DNA of 64,000 nt from positions 248,001 through 312,000 of the forward strand of contig MCFH01000013.1 in assembly GCA_002104945.1 (NCBI GenBank), written 5' to 3'. This document shows, in pieces, positions 14,955 through 29,100 of this stretch (position 1 is its first letter; every line of letters begins with the position of its first letter). Under the pieces are notes generated by a model, which did not search any database, had not been told where the DNA came from, and saw nothing but the letters and a program-made list of their open reading frames with translations. This DNA comes from Piromyces finnis. Taxonomy: Eukaryota; Neocallimastigomycota; Neocallimastigomycetes; Neocallimastigales; Neocallimastigaceae. The position numbers were made by a program, and so were the translations under genes.

Positions 14955-17900
14955 ATGGCATCAAATGGAAATGGAAAATGTTGTATATGTTCAAAAACGG
15001 TGTAAGTAAATAGATTTGTAGATATGCGAAACATAATACAAACAAAATATGAGAATCTCAAAAAACATATATATTGATAATATACAACATATAAATAAAT
15101 ATATTGATAGATATGCTACCGAATTAATGGTGGTAGATGAAAGAGAATATCATAAAGGAGTAATTATAATTAATATAAGAAATTCATAAATGCAGTATAT
15201 ATAATTAAACATTTAACATTATTAAATATTAATATCAATAATAATAATAAAAGTGTTTTCGATGTTGTGTTTGTAAAAGGCCTATAACAATCACTTCATA
15301 TACTGTAAAATATAAAATATTAATTATATATATATTTTAAAAAAAAATTATAAAATAATATTAAATGATAAAATATATTTTTAATTTTTTTTTATTAGTC
15401 ATATAATGGTGATATATATTGTAAAGCGCATAAACCATCAATAGGTATTATTTTTTTATTATAATAATATTTTATAAAATCATACGTTATTTGAAAATAA
15501 AATATTATAATAAAGAGTAATATAATGAAAAAGAATTTTATGGGATGATTTTTAAGATGGGAAAAAAAAATTCTTTATAGAGAAAAAGTAGAAAAAAAAA
15601 AGTAAAAAAAAAAAAAAGATAGAATAGAATTAGGATAAAATGTGAAAGTAGTAAATAAATTTTAAAAAATTAACTAATGGTAAATTTTAACAAGATTCTA
15701 AAAATCCAGAACAATTAAGATTATATGGTAATCATGATAGTTCACCCTCTTTAAAACATACAAGAAACCAGACTGCTCCGCCATTGGTATTTAATAAATC
15801 ACCTTCAAAACTTCATAATGAAGGAGAAACAAAATGTAAGAATTTAATTTTATATATAACTATACTAAAAACTAAAATTATTTTCTTTATTAATGATGAA
15901 TATTTAAAATATAAATACATTTAATATGAAAAAATATTTTTATGTAAATAAAAAATATATACATATTATGAAAACACACACACACAATAAATCATTTTAA
16001 AAAAAATTTTTTTTTCTTTAAAAAAGTACCAGTATCAGAAAATGTAAATTCATTAAAAAATATATTTGAAAAAAATGATTTTACAGTATCAGCACCAACA
16101 ACTCCTCAGTCACCATCTTTCTCAACATCACCATCAACTTGTGAAAGAATAGAATCATTAAAAAAAGAAATTAATCAATATAATAATAGTGCTTCTGAAA
16201 TAAAATATAGATCACTTAGGATAAAACAGAGAAGTTCATTGAATTCAGAAAATTTAAATCAAGAAGAAAAAATAGAAAAAATTAATAAGATGTTGGATGA
16301 AATTGATGAAAATTGGAATGAATTTGAAAAATCCAATACAGAATATATTAAAAGTAATCAAATATCAAGAAATCCAAGTAGTAATAGTTTAAAAGAAAAT
16401 CCTTGTGAAAAAGAAGATAATAAAAATAATAATAATGAAAATTGTATAAAAGAGGAAAATCAAGATGAGGAAAAACGGAAAAAAGAAAATGAAGAATGTG
16501 AAGATAAAGGAAATATATGTGAAGAACAAGCAAATGAAAACTTTAATAGATGTTTAAAAGAAATGGATGATGTAATACGTAATATTGATTCTTATATTTC
16601 GAATTATTATGAAAAGAAAAATGAATCTAGTAGTACAGAAAATTCAATTGAATCCTTTTTGGAAGAATACTCGATAGATTCATCTATTAAACCATCAACA
16701 ATAAAAGAAGTAATATATATCTTTTATAATATATAATTTATTTAATTAAAATAAAAAACTATTTTTTTATGAAATATTACTTTAATGCCTGTTAAAAAAA
16801 ATATTATATATATATACATAAATATAATTAATTAAATAATAAATTAAAAATATATAAAATATTTTATATTTTTTTAAAGAATAATACAAATACAAATATT
16901 ATGGGTGGTATAAATAATATTTTTAAAAAGAATTCAGAAAAAAGTAACAATAGTCCTTACAACAATAACAGTAACAATAACAGTAATAAATCGAATATAT
17001 TATGGATTAGATCATCGGTAATTTTTATTAAGTGTTTATATAATAAAAAAAGGAAAAAACAAATTTCTTAATTATGAAGAATAAATTACATTTTATTATT
17101 ATTGTTGTTAATTTAAAAATTGTATTATTATAAATTATTATTAACGATATACATAGAGTGGATATAAATATGAAAAAGTGAGTTCAAAGAAGCAAAATGA
17201 TAATTATGTAAAATATTTAACATCATCTACATTACAGGATTACCTCAATCTTGCGTTTGAAACAAAAATAGAAGATAATAGAAATTTAGAAGAAATATGT
17301 GGAAGTATAGAACAATATACTAGTGAGCTTAAGCATGGATGTGAACAACCATTAACATCAAATAATAGTAGACCATTAATTGAAGTAGTGGCATCACCTA
17401 TAAAATTTTTAATTGCAACTTTAAATTCATTCTATATGAAAATAAGAGGAATTATTCATACTTCAAAATTAAAGAAATTTATTAATTTAATGGGTTCTAT
17501 TGAAGATATATTAATAAAAGAAGGTCTTCAACATTCAGTTGAAATTCAAACACAAGTAGAATTAAGTGAATTATTAATAAATGCGGTAATGTTTCCTTTT
17601 TTTTTTTTTATTTTTCAAAAAAAAAAATTTAATATTATTTATTAATAATTAATTCTCCCCTTTTTTATATTATCATTAAAGTGTGAAACATTAAATAATT
17701 ATTCACAAGTTGTATTAATCAAGTATAATTTATTAAGACAAAAGGTAATATTTATTTTTTAATTATAATGGAAAGAGAATGTATAGTAAAAACTAAAGAA
17801 ATTATCTTTTTTTTTTATTTTAATTGTAATAGATGAATGTTTATGTAAGAGATACATTCAGAGAAGAAATTATATCGAATGATGATGATGTATCATATTC

Positions 17901-20301
17901 TTATACAGATTGTTTCCTAGATAGAGTTAATACAGATGCAAAGGTTTATAGAAATTCATTTGTTGATCAAGGTAATTATAATAATTCATATTATTTTTTT
18001 TAATAATTAAAACAACATAATATATATATAGAATAAAAATGACTTTTCATATTTACTCATTAATATGAAACTATATATAGAACACAGAAATTATGTTGGT
18101 AATCAACAATGTGTTGGAGGACCATTTATTATATCGATAAAAAAACTAAAAAAGAGTCAATCCATTGATCCAAAAACAGAAGATGCAGCATATCAAGCTA
18201 TAGTTAGAATTAAAGATGTAAGGAATAAAATTAAGGCATAATTATATTTTATAAAATAAATATTATTAATAAAAACAATTTATTATTTTTTTTTTTTTAA
18301 AAAAAAAAGGTCCCAGAAATAATTGTATTAATACCATCAGTAACAGTTCGAGTTCAAGCAAAATTAAGATCATCAACATCATGGAAATCTGTAATACAAG
18401 CAATTCACCCTGAAATAAATATTAATAATGTTTGTAAAATAAAAGAAAAAGATAAAGGTTTCCAAAAAAAATTAATGGATTTAGATGAATTCCAAGTAAT
18501 TAATTTGAGAAAAAAGAATTTTTTTTATTTAATATTAAATATATATATTATATTATGAAAATAAATTAATAATATTTATATTTTTTTTAGTGTGTATCAA
18601 AATATAAGTTTGGGATATTATATGCTAAAGAAGGTCAAACATCAGAAGAAGAAATGTTCAATAATGGTAATAATTATTTTAAGTTTTATAAATCATAATA
18701 AAACGAATATCAATTATTTATCTATTGACCTATTTATTATTTATAACTTTAAGAAAATGGAAGTCCAGCATTTGATGAATTTCTATCGATTCTTGGTGAG
18801 ACGGTACCTTTAAAAAATTATACTGGATTTTCTGCTGGTTTAGATGTTCAATATGGTAATACTGGTGATACAACTGTAGTAACGAAGGTAACTTATAAAA
18901 ATGTTTTTTTTTTTTTTTTTAAATTAATAAAATTATATATTAACAATTTTTTACATATTAAAAATTATCAATTATAGTGGAGAGATTATGAAGTTACATA
19001 TCATGTATCTACAATGTTACCTTATGTTAAAGATGATATACAACAGATTCAAAGAAAAAGACATATAGGAAATGGTAATAATAATAATAATAATAATAGA
19101 AAAAAGATTGATATTTAATATATAATTTTATATAAATTTTAAAATAACTCTATACTCTATGTATACAATATATTAAATAAAATAAAAATATTATCCATTT
19201 TTATTTTAAATCTATATTTTCTGTCCTTTATAAATATATTCTTCAAAAAAAAATTTATAGATATTGTATGCTTCATATTTTTGGATGGAAAATCAAAATT
19301 TGATCCTAGTACCATAGTATCACAATTTTTACATGTATTTATAGTTGTTCAACCTTTACAACCAGAGGAAAGTTTAGGTATAGGCTATAGAGTAACAATA
19401 GTATCAAAAACTGATGTACCAATATTTGGACCACCATTACCACCATCCGGTATTTTCCATAATATTTCATCTTTAAGAGACTTTTTATTAGCTAAAAGTA
19501 TTAATGGTGAAAATGCTGCCTATTTAGCTCCAAAATTCTATAAACCACAGTTAAGAACTCGTGGTGCTTTAATTGAAGATTTAGTTAAAGATTATTATGA
19601 AGTTACATCCAATATTAACTCCTCATTATCTTTAAATAATATGGCAAGCCTTGGAACAACCTCAACTATATCTCAATCACCGACAAATGGTACAATACGA
19701 TCTCTTGATGAAAATTGTTTTAAAGAAAAGAAAAATAATGCAGCGACACCCTCAATAACAATATTAGAAGAAGAAGATAAATATAATGATGATGAAATTT
19801 TACCAATTAAGAAAACACGTAGCATAAATAACCTAAATGATAACGCTATGGAAATGAGTGAATCAAGACTAAGTCGGTATGATTCATTTGATTCCTTAAC
19901 TGTCAAAAATCAAAACTCAAAAAATAATTGTAAATAATTTTTTAACAATTTTTTTTTTTTATATTAATATTTATATAATATTATAAATGAAAACAATATT
20001 AATAATATATTAATATATTATTAATATCTTTATATATATTATCCTTTCCTTTTGAAAAAAAAAAAAAAAAATAGTAATGCATAGATCACAAAATTCTATT
20101 GCATCAGATAATGGTAAGAAAAATATATTATAAATATTAAATATAATTTGTTATTAAAAAAATTTTTTTTTTCTATTTTTTATTTTATATATATATATAT
20201 ATAAAGGTGACAAAAAGAAATCGATAAGTTCTTTATTTTCATCAATTAGTAACTTAGGAAAAAGTAAACCTCATGGAGCTTCAACAGCTCAAACTAAATA
20301 A
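14955..20301 (+). CDS. LIM-domain RapGAP (GTPase-activating protein for Rap-type GTPases)
   Basis: Eighteen exons join in frame to 1072 residues: 14955-15001, 15111-15159, 15254-15304, 15399-15444, 15695-15835, 16027-16709, 16880-17017, 17157-17585, 17682-17744, 17833-17971, 18081-18217, 18310-18495, 18591-18666, 18754-18887, 18978-19074, 19261-19929, 20075-20113, 20207-20301. Residues 9-62 are a LIM zinc domain (CCICSKTV, then [10 protein letters not shown], then IYCKAH) spread over four exons. A Ser/Asn/Glu-rich linker follows. Residues about 600-930 are a RapGAP domain, with [18 protein letters not shown], a GSPAFDEFL segment, the HIGND motif holding the catalytic Asn thumb (Asn805), and [19 protein letters not shown]. 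The catalytic Asn is conserved, so it should stimulate GTP hydrolysis by a Rap-like GTPase. The C-terminal tail is Ser-rich. The LIM domain may target it to the actin cytoskeleton (inference). Confidence 0.9.
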
Positions 20302-20343
20302 AATATTATTATCAATTATAAATAATAATTTTTAAGTAAATAA

Positions 20344-20380
<37 letters not shown>

Positions 20381-20896
20381 TAAAAAAAAGAAATGAAAAA
20401 AAAAAAAAAAAAATTAAAAAAAAATTATATTTTATATTATTATTATTTATATTATATAAATAAATATCTTTATAACCTTTTTTTTTTACATGTTATAGAA
20501 ACAAACATTTATAAAAGTATTTTTAAAAATAATAAAAGTATATCAAAAATTATTCAAAATAATAATCATTCAATTTTCAATTATATTTATTAATGTTGTA
20601 AAAATTTTTAAAAAACTTTATATTAAATAGAATATTAAAATGAATAATTATAATCTAAATATTAAAAATATTTAAATACCAAAATCTTGAAATTTTATGA
20701 AGAAATAGATATCTATATATTATTATATTTTTATTTTATTAATAGAAAGATGTCTAGTGAAAAATAAGAGTGTATTTTAATTTTTTAAAATTACATAAGC
20801 AAAAATATTAACTATATATATAATTTTCCCCTTTTGTTATTTACTTTTAATAACATTTGAGATGCTTTAAATTTTCATGTATTATTCATAAAATAT
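20302..20896. other. Convergent 3' intergenic spacer
   Basis: The spacer lies between the 3' ends of the LIM-RapGAP gene and the palmitoyltransferase gene. It contains poly-A runs and no convincing coding sequence; a 66-codon frame at 20393-20593 is Lys/Tyr/Asn-only translation of homopolymers. Confidence 0.6.
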
Positions 20897-23327
20897 TTAT
20901 GCTTGATATTCATATTTTGGATAATTGTATCCGTCACCCAAACTAAATTAATATTTATGAAAAAAGTAAATATATTTAAAATTAAATATTAATACTATTA
21001 AAAAAAATAATAAATCAATAATTTGATAATATATTTTATTTACCTTGAAGGTACAGGGATTAACCAAAGTTTTGGATTCTTTCCAAAAACTTGATAAAAG
21101 TTTTCTAATTTTCCAAGGTCATATGGATTATGTAAAACACTTTTTGGTATATTTTTAGTACTTGCTGATACAAATCTTGGTGAACGATTGCTTGGATAAT
21201 TAAATTCTTTAATTTTTTTATCTAATAGGGATTTTTTCATAGAAAGTTCCTTTTTTATTTCTTCAATATTTGGTGAATCTAAGGATGAATTAACCTCTTG
21301 TTCTAATTCCTTAACTTCAGTTTCTAATTTTTCTATTTCTTTCTTTCTATGTTCTCTTATAATCTTGAAACGATAGTTACGAATTTCATCTTGTTTACCA
21401 AATAATTCTAATGTAGTTCGATTTCCAAGTAAATTTTGGAAAACATGTGATAAAAATAAAATTAAAATAGAACATCCCAATACAAAAGAGAAGAAAAGAT
21501 GAATAATCCATAATTTTTTATTTCCTGGTATAATTACTAAATTTTCTATAAACTTTTATATGTAATTTTTATATAATATATAGTAGAAGTTAGGATATTA
21601 TCATATAATTAATAATAAACAAAATTAGTTATTTTTATAAATATATAAAAAATAGAAAAAATCTTTTGATATTAATAATTATTCTTATAAATATATAGAA
21701 AATAGAAAAAAACTTGATATTAATGATCTTACATCAATGCTAAAATCTACAGTAGAAATAAATGTTATTAATATTGTAATAAATTGGAATGGAATGTATA
21801 TTGAACCATATAATAAGAATAACATGAAATATTTATAATTATAAAACCCAACACAATTACTTATCCTTTAAAATTATATATTATTGATTATAGATAAATA
21901 ATATTACAAACAATGTTTTATGTAGAGTTTATTTTTATATTATTATAATACTTTAATACTTACCATGGACAATGACTATTTTTTTTTTTTTTTTTTTTTT
22001 GAAAATCATATTTAAATAGATAATATTTTATGTATATTATAGAGTTAGCTATATATTTAATTTGATAAAGTATATTTTATATTTATATATTAAAGAATTC
22101 TTACTGATCCATCTTTAATACACATCTATATAAATAGAATGGAAAAATGAGGTTAATGAAAAAAGTTATATTTTTATAGCAAACTTATTTAGTGTATATA
22201 TTGTATATATTACCTTTTACAAACAGAACAATGATGAGTTCTTTCTGGTTTAAATCCTAAACATTTTTTACAAATTAAATTATTGATTTCTTCATTATCT
22301 TCTTTAGGTGATCTTTTTTCATTATTATTTTCATCATGTAATTCTTCACTAGAATTATTGTTATTTAATTTTTTAATGTTTCTTTCTAATATCATATCAT
22401 TATCAATATCAATACTAATTTGATCTTTTTTCCCACTACGGTTAAATATAGCATTTCCTGATGTTTGAGATTCTCTAAACATTAGTGAATTCATATTAAT
22501 AATAGTTTCTTTTTGTGGTAATAGTGGGTTATTTTCTGAAGATTTTGAAAATCTTTCATCTGAGGATGAGGATATAATATCATTTAATGGTATATCATTT
22601 TTATACTCGTTATTTTGATTATTATTAGTTAATGAAGATAAAGATATATTTTTATTTTGCATTTTTTCATTTTGTAATAATGCACCTGTTGATTGATGTG
22701 AAGCGTCTGAAGAAGCAGATTCAGTCATCTTTTTATATTCTGGAAGTTCTTCAAGTGTTGTATAAAATGATGCTAATTCATCTCCTGATAATACATTTAC
22801 TACATCCTATATTTTATAAATCATTACAGAAATCAGAAATAATAAAATTTATATATATTATTATTGGAAAAACAAATATATATATATACGCTTATTTATT
22901 TGTTTCGTTTTATTTTGTTTTTTAATAAACACTTATAATTTACCTTTGTTGGAGAGCCAGGATCTGAAAATGTTACCATTATATAACTATAAGTGAAAAA
23001 TACTAATATTACATTATATATTACAACATATATTATTCCTTGAACTATATAACCATCAGAAAATAAACCCCCTGTTTATTATTATTATCATATATAAGAA
23101 TTTTTAAGAAAATTAATTAATGTTTATTCAATTTTTTTATAGTAATAGATTTAAACTTTGAGCTATTCAATATATATAATAATTTTAATTCTAATGTAAA
23201 TTTTAATTATTAAAAATGTACAACACTTACGACAATAATTAAAATTATAATCAATAAAAGAAGCTATTATCAATCCAAAAACAAGAAGGACAGGAAAGTA
23301 CTGACCTATATTCCTTCTCATATACAT
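20897..23327 (-). CDS. DHHC-type protein S-acyltransferase (palmitoyltransferase)
   Basis: Eight exons join in frame to 512 residues: 23327-23231, 23071-22944, 22806-22214, 22125-22105, 21975-21964, 21865-21733, 21552-21044, 20942-20897. The enzyme transfers palmitate to protein Cys at Golgi, ER or plasma membrane. All family marks are present in order: TM1, TM2, the DPG motif (SDPGSPTK), a long Ser/Asn-rich cytosolic insert, and the Cys-rich domain CKKCLGFKPERTHHCSVCKR continuing to CVLKMDHHCPW and SNCVGFYNYKYF. DHHC is residues 279-282, with Cys282 catalytic. TM3, TM4 and the TTxE motif (RTTLELF) follow, then a short coiled coil and a GKNPKLWLIPVPSS/GDGYNYP C-terminus. The active site is assembled from microexons of 21 and 12 bases. 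The long insert between TM2 and the Cys-rich domain (about 160 residues) is larger than in most yeast homologues. Confidence 0.92.
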
Positions 23328-26109
23328 TTTAGTGTTAAACTTTTTTTTATCACCAAAATTATAAATATTTATGCTGATATTTTTAAGTATTTAAGTAACT
23401 GAAAAATTAATAATTAAAAGAATTTTATAAATTTTAAAATATTTTAAATATGAAAATGAGATTATTTATATGAGTTTTTAATAGATAGCTTTGTATTTTC
23501 TTTCTTTCTTTTTTTTTTTTTAATTGAAATAATTAATATAATTTTCAAGTTTAGTTGTTAAATTATATCGTTTAATAAAAATAATCTTTTTATATTAAAC
23601 TTTATAATTTTTTTTTATAATGCTTTAAATATTCAAATTGATTTAAATTATTTTCATTTACAAATTGAATAGCAAAAATAAAGAAATCTTGAGAAGATTT
23701 TTATTGTATTAATAATTTGTAACCGTAAATAAATAAAAATCAAATATATATATTTGCTTGTTTTGGTATAGTTTTATATATTTTATTATTGTGCTTTCAA
23801 ATATGAAAATAGTTTTATATATTTAAATAATTTTTTTTTTTTACTTTTTTATTTTATTAATTTAACATTCTCTTAATTTTCAATTTGATGTGCTTTTTTT
23901 TGTTTGTCTTTTTAAGAAAAAAAAAAAAATCTTTTTTATATAATTTTTAACTTTATAAATTAATATTTAAAATTAATATATAATAATATATTATTGATTA
24001 TAAATTAATATATATAACTTAATTATTTAAAATAAAAAGGAATTTTTCAAAAACAAATGAAATAATATTTTGAAAAAGTGCTTTTAGTATTTCCTGAAAA
24101 TTTCAACTTTGTATGAAATAAAAATCCTAGAATCTACTACGGAAGAATATGGTAAATATGATCATTGATTCTTAGAGAACATTATTATAAATGCCCCAAT
24201 AATTTATGCGTTATTCTGATTGAAATAATGAGTATAAAATAAAATATTTATATTTTTATTGATATATCAATTATAATTAGCTTAAATATACAACGTTTAA
24301 TATTTCTTAATAATCTATAAAATAAATTAAATTGAAAGATGATTAATTCCATTTTAATGATATTAAATTTTAAACCTATTTTATATATTTTACATTATCT
24401 ATACTACATAATTCAAAAATATTTTATTAGAATTGTTCTTGTTCTTGTTCTTGTTCTTGTTCTTGTTCTTGTTCTTGTTCTTGTTCTTGTTCTTGTTCTT
24501 GTTCTTGTTCTTGTTCTTGTTCTTGTTCTTGTTCTTGTTCTTGTTCTTGTTCTTGTTCTTGTTCTTGTTCTTGTTCTTGTTCTTGTTCTTGTTCTTGTTC
24601 TTGTTCTTGTTCTTGTTCTTGTTCTTGTTCTTGTTCTTGTTCTTGTTCTTGTTCTTGTTCTTGTTCTTGTTCTTGTTCTTGTTCTTGTTCTTGTTCTTGT
24701 TCTTGTTCTTGTTCTTGTTCTTGTTCTTGTTCTTGTTCTTGTTCTTGTTCTTGTTCTTGTTCTTATCCTTTTTTCATTGAACTTTTAAAATTCTAATTTA
24801 AAGTTATTAATTTTTATGATAAAATGTTGTGTAACATTATATTTATATAAATTATATTAAATAAATTTGTGTAACATTTGAATTTGCATGGTTTTTAATA
24901 ACTTTTTTTTAAAAAAAAAGCGAAAAAAATTGATATTGAAAAAGTGATAATATTCTTTGTATTTTTTATAATATTTCAAAAAAAGTATTATGTATATGTG
25001 TGTGTGTGTGTTTACATATTATACTTTATAATGAGTAGTAATGAATATTTCAATAGTAAAATAAAAATACTCAATAAAAATTAAAAAAAAAAAGTATTGA
25101 TATTCATATTAGTTTAATTTAATAATAAACAATTGTTTTAAATTTCATTGTGTTGTGTATATATTAAAATTTGTCCTATTTTTTTTTAATAATAAGATAT
25201 TAAATATATTTCAGTTAAATATCATAGAAAATATTTAATAGGAAAAGAAAAAATAATAATATTTATTATTATAAAACTTTTTTTTTTTTACTCTTTCATA
25301 AAAATTTTATTATATTAATGATTAATTATTATTTAGTTTTACTACCCTAATTTTTTATTATTTCTTTGAATTTTGTTTTCCTTGATCTTTCTTGATCTCT
25401 GCCTAATTTTTACCTATTTTTTTTTAATATATAAAAAATAAATATTTAATTAATTTATATTTAAAAAATAAATTAATATATTTTTATTATATATTATTAT
25501 GTAATTAATGAAAATTAATATATTTAAAATAATACCAAAAGATTGCATGATAATGTTAAGCTTTTATTTTAAAAATTATATATAAATTTATATATATTTA
25601 AAAGGAAAAGAAACAGTCCATTTAAAAGTTTTAAGATTTCAAAAAAAAAAAAAAAAAAAAGGATAATAATAAAAGAAATAAAAATATATAAATAAATACA
25701 TTTTATTTCAATACTATCATATTATAACCTTAATCTTTTTAAAATTGGATATAGAAAATTTTGACATTTTAATTTGAAATATATATCAAAAATAAAAATA
25801 TATATATATCAAAAAAATAAATTAATATTTTTAAAAATAATTTATATTGTAGTTTCTTTAATTCTTATAAAATAGCCTCATTAATATATATCATATTTAC
25901 TCTTTATACAAAAAAATATTTATTTCATAATAATAATAGAAGTAATAGAAAATAATATATATATATCATTAATCATAATAAAATAGAGAAATTTCATTGA
26001 ATATTTAAAATATATAAAATTATATAAAATAAAAATATATATAAAAAGAATTGTTTATACACAAAATATTAAATTTATAATTAATTATTAGAAGTAATAG
26101 TTTAAATAA
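23328..26109. other. Divergent intergenic region between palmitoyltransferase and vinculin genes
   Basis: This A+T-rich region should contain promoters for both flanking genes. It contains the long hexanucleotide array at 24432-24764 (listed separately), a short (TG)n run near 24997 and many homopolymers. No gene is supported. Confidence 0.65.
24432..24764. repeat. (TTCTTG)n hexanucleotide array
   Basis: About 55 essentially perfect copies of a 6-bp unit over 333 bp, the longest perfect microsatellite of its kind in the window. Two reading frames across it (Leu-Val and Phe-Leu repeats) are artefacts. One strand is pyrimidine-rich with G only every sixth base. Confidence 0.98.
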
Positions 26110-29100
26110 ATGAATACAATAACAAAAAAAAGAATATTATCACCAATTGTAGAAGTCATCTCTGAATTAATTATATTGAATGAAGAAGTTACAGAAAATG
26201 ATTCAGATTTTCCTGATATAACTAATTTTGCCAATGCGGTATCAAAGCAAATTAAACAAGTTGTAAATGTTTGTTATACATACATGAATAGTCTTAAGGA
26301 AGATGAAGAATTACAAAAAAGTATGCCAATAGGATGCGAAGAAGGTATGGTTTAATTACAATAAATTAAAACAAATTAAATATACTGCTTCTGTTATTAT
26401 TATTATTATTATTATTATAATTAAAAACTTGAATGCAAAAAGATATTATTATACCCTATTGGAATCATATTTATTTTTTCTATTTTATTTTCATACTCAG
26501 GATTAGAAATATATATAAAATCATAATGAATAGAAATTCAAATTTAATTAATATGTAATTATTATAAAATATATAAAAATTTTTATGTATAATATATATT
26601 AGTATTGGGAGCATCTGAATTATTAATTCACTCAGCCGAACTATTAAAGGAAAATTCAAAAAGTAAGGAAGGACGAGATAACTTGGTTGAATCTATTCAA
26701 AATATACTTTCAGGAATAACAAAAGTATTAGATATTTATGATGAAGCTGAAATTCGTAAAATAAAAACAATTTGTAAGCATATTCATGAACTTATTGATG
26801 ATTCAAATCAAGAAAAGTCAGTTCAGGAATCTATTGGTACATTACGTCAATTATCACAGTGTTCAATGGCATTGGCAACACAAATAAAAAATAGAATACC
26901 AGAATTATTATCTGAACAATCACAATTACATTTACGCATATCCATTGAAACAATATCAAAAATTACACCATTACTTTTAAATTCATATAAAGCTATGCTT
27001 AAAGATTCCAAATCAGGAAATGTATTATCTTCAAAAGATCTTATATGTAACATTTTGCAAAATACCTGTAATGATGTTGACAATATAGTAAGTGATACCT
27101 CAACAAAAACCATAGAAACTTCAAAGGTAAATTTTATAATTTTAAAAAAAATTATAAAATATTTATTGATATTTATTTATTTTTTCATTTATAAAACAAA
27201 AACTTCTTTAACACTATTATACTACTTTTTTATATATTTTAAATGAAATAATAATCCTTATTGAAATTAAAATTATAATTCAATATTCAATATAATAATA
27301 TTTAAAAGGGTGGAGCAATAACTCAAAAATTAGAGGAAGTTCAAAATCAACAATTCATATTTCAACAATTTTATTCTAAAAAACAATACAAAGAAGCTTT
27401 TGATATATTGAAAAAGTATCTATCCAGTTATAATATTGTATTGGATTATATATATGGTATTTAATTATTTTTTATTTTTTTATTTTTATATATATATTTA
27501 GTTTATATAAAGTATCAGATTGAAATATTCGCTATAATTATTAAACCAAATTTTTTTAACTCTATTTTTTTTTTTATAAAATAATAAAATAGATCACCTT
27601 CCATCCATTTATGACTCTTATCAAAAACAAAATATCAATTCAACGATTGGATTATTAAAAAGAAAGGAAGTTGATTTCAAAGCACTTATGAATAATTGTG
27701 AAAAGAGTAATTATCCATATTCATTAAGAAATCAATTAAGTGCTGAATTAGAATATAGAACCGAATATTTATTGTATATTAAGGAACAATTTAATAAATC
27801 GGTCATATCATCTATTGTAACTATCTCAGAAGAAATTGCGAATCATAAGGATGAAAATTCTATTCTTGGTGTATACGTTCAACATACTAAAACTGGGGAC
27901 TTGGGTAATATAAATTTACAACAATATCACGAACAGCAAGTTAGCTATTTCATTGATAGTCAAAATAAAATGAATCAACTGAAAAAATATCAAGAAATTG
28001 AAAAAGAATTAAATAATAGCAATGATGAAATAAAGCAATCAATGTTAGATAAAGTTGAAGGTGTCAATGATTGCGTAATAAATGCATTGAACATTTATAA
28101 AAATGAATTTGTATTTATTTTAAAACGTGTAGTTAATTTACTTTCTACGGATAACTTACAAATACATAAGGATGTTATCCTTAGAAAGATCAATACCATT
28201 GACCAATTCTATCCATTAATAATAAAAATTGGTAATGCTGTAAATAATAATAAAGATGAAACCAATGTTAATTTATTTTATGATAATGTCATTAATACAT
28301 GGGAATATCTTGTCAATGATGTAAAATCTTATATTATTAATCAAGAAGGTGTCTTTTCAATGAAAGATCTTTTGGATAGTTCAAGTAAGTAATAATACTA
28401 ATCATTTCAAATATTTCTGAAAAATTGAGAATTAAATAAAATAAACATTTTAATCGATACTAAAGATAATGGCAATAATAATAATTAATAATAATAAAAA
28501 AAATTTTTTTTATTTAAAAAATGATTTCCTCCCATAACTAGGTCTTAATATTAATGGGCATATCAAAGCTCTTTGTCGAAAGGATGATCATAACATTGAT
28601 GATTTTTCAACGGAATATAAATCAATTTTAGCAACAGTAAATCAATTAGTTGATATTTCAAAAAATGAATGTAATAATACAGAGGATCTTTCCTATCGCG
28701 ACAAATTGAAAAAATCAATAAAAGAAATTAAAAATGGTAATTTTTTTTTTTATTTTTATTTTTATTTTATCTTTTATTATTTATTTATTTAATTAGAGTT
28801 ATAGGATTATATACTTATGTATTTTAATATATAGAAATGAAATATATTAGTAAAAATGTAAATAATCATGAAATAAAAGATTCCACCAGAGAAACCTTTG
28901 AAAAATTGAATGAAGCATTAAGTGCTGAAGATACTTCAATATTAATTTCTGATATGACCTTTGCTGATCTTAGTCAAGCACCACTTCAACAAAGAGAAGA
29001 GTTAGGAAGACTAAAATTCATTGATATTAAAAGTCATTTAACTCAATTAAAAGAAAAAGTCGAAACCTTAGACCAAATCATTCGTATTAATCATCGATAC

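Noticed and set aside
24339-24788. 149- and 115-codon open frames of Leu-Val and Phe-Leu repeats
   Set aside because: They only translate the hexanucleotide microsatellite and have no other content.
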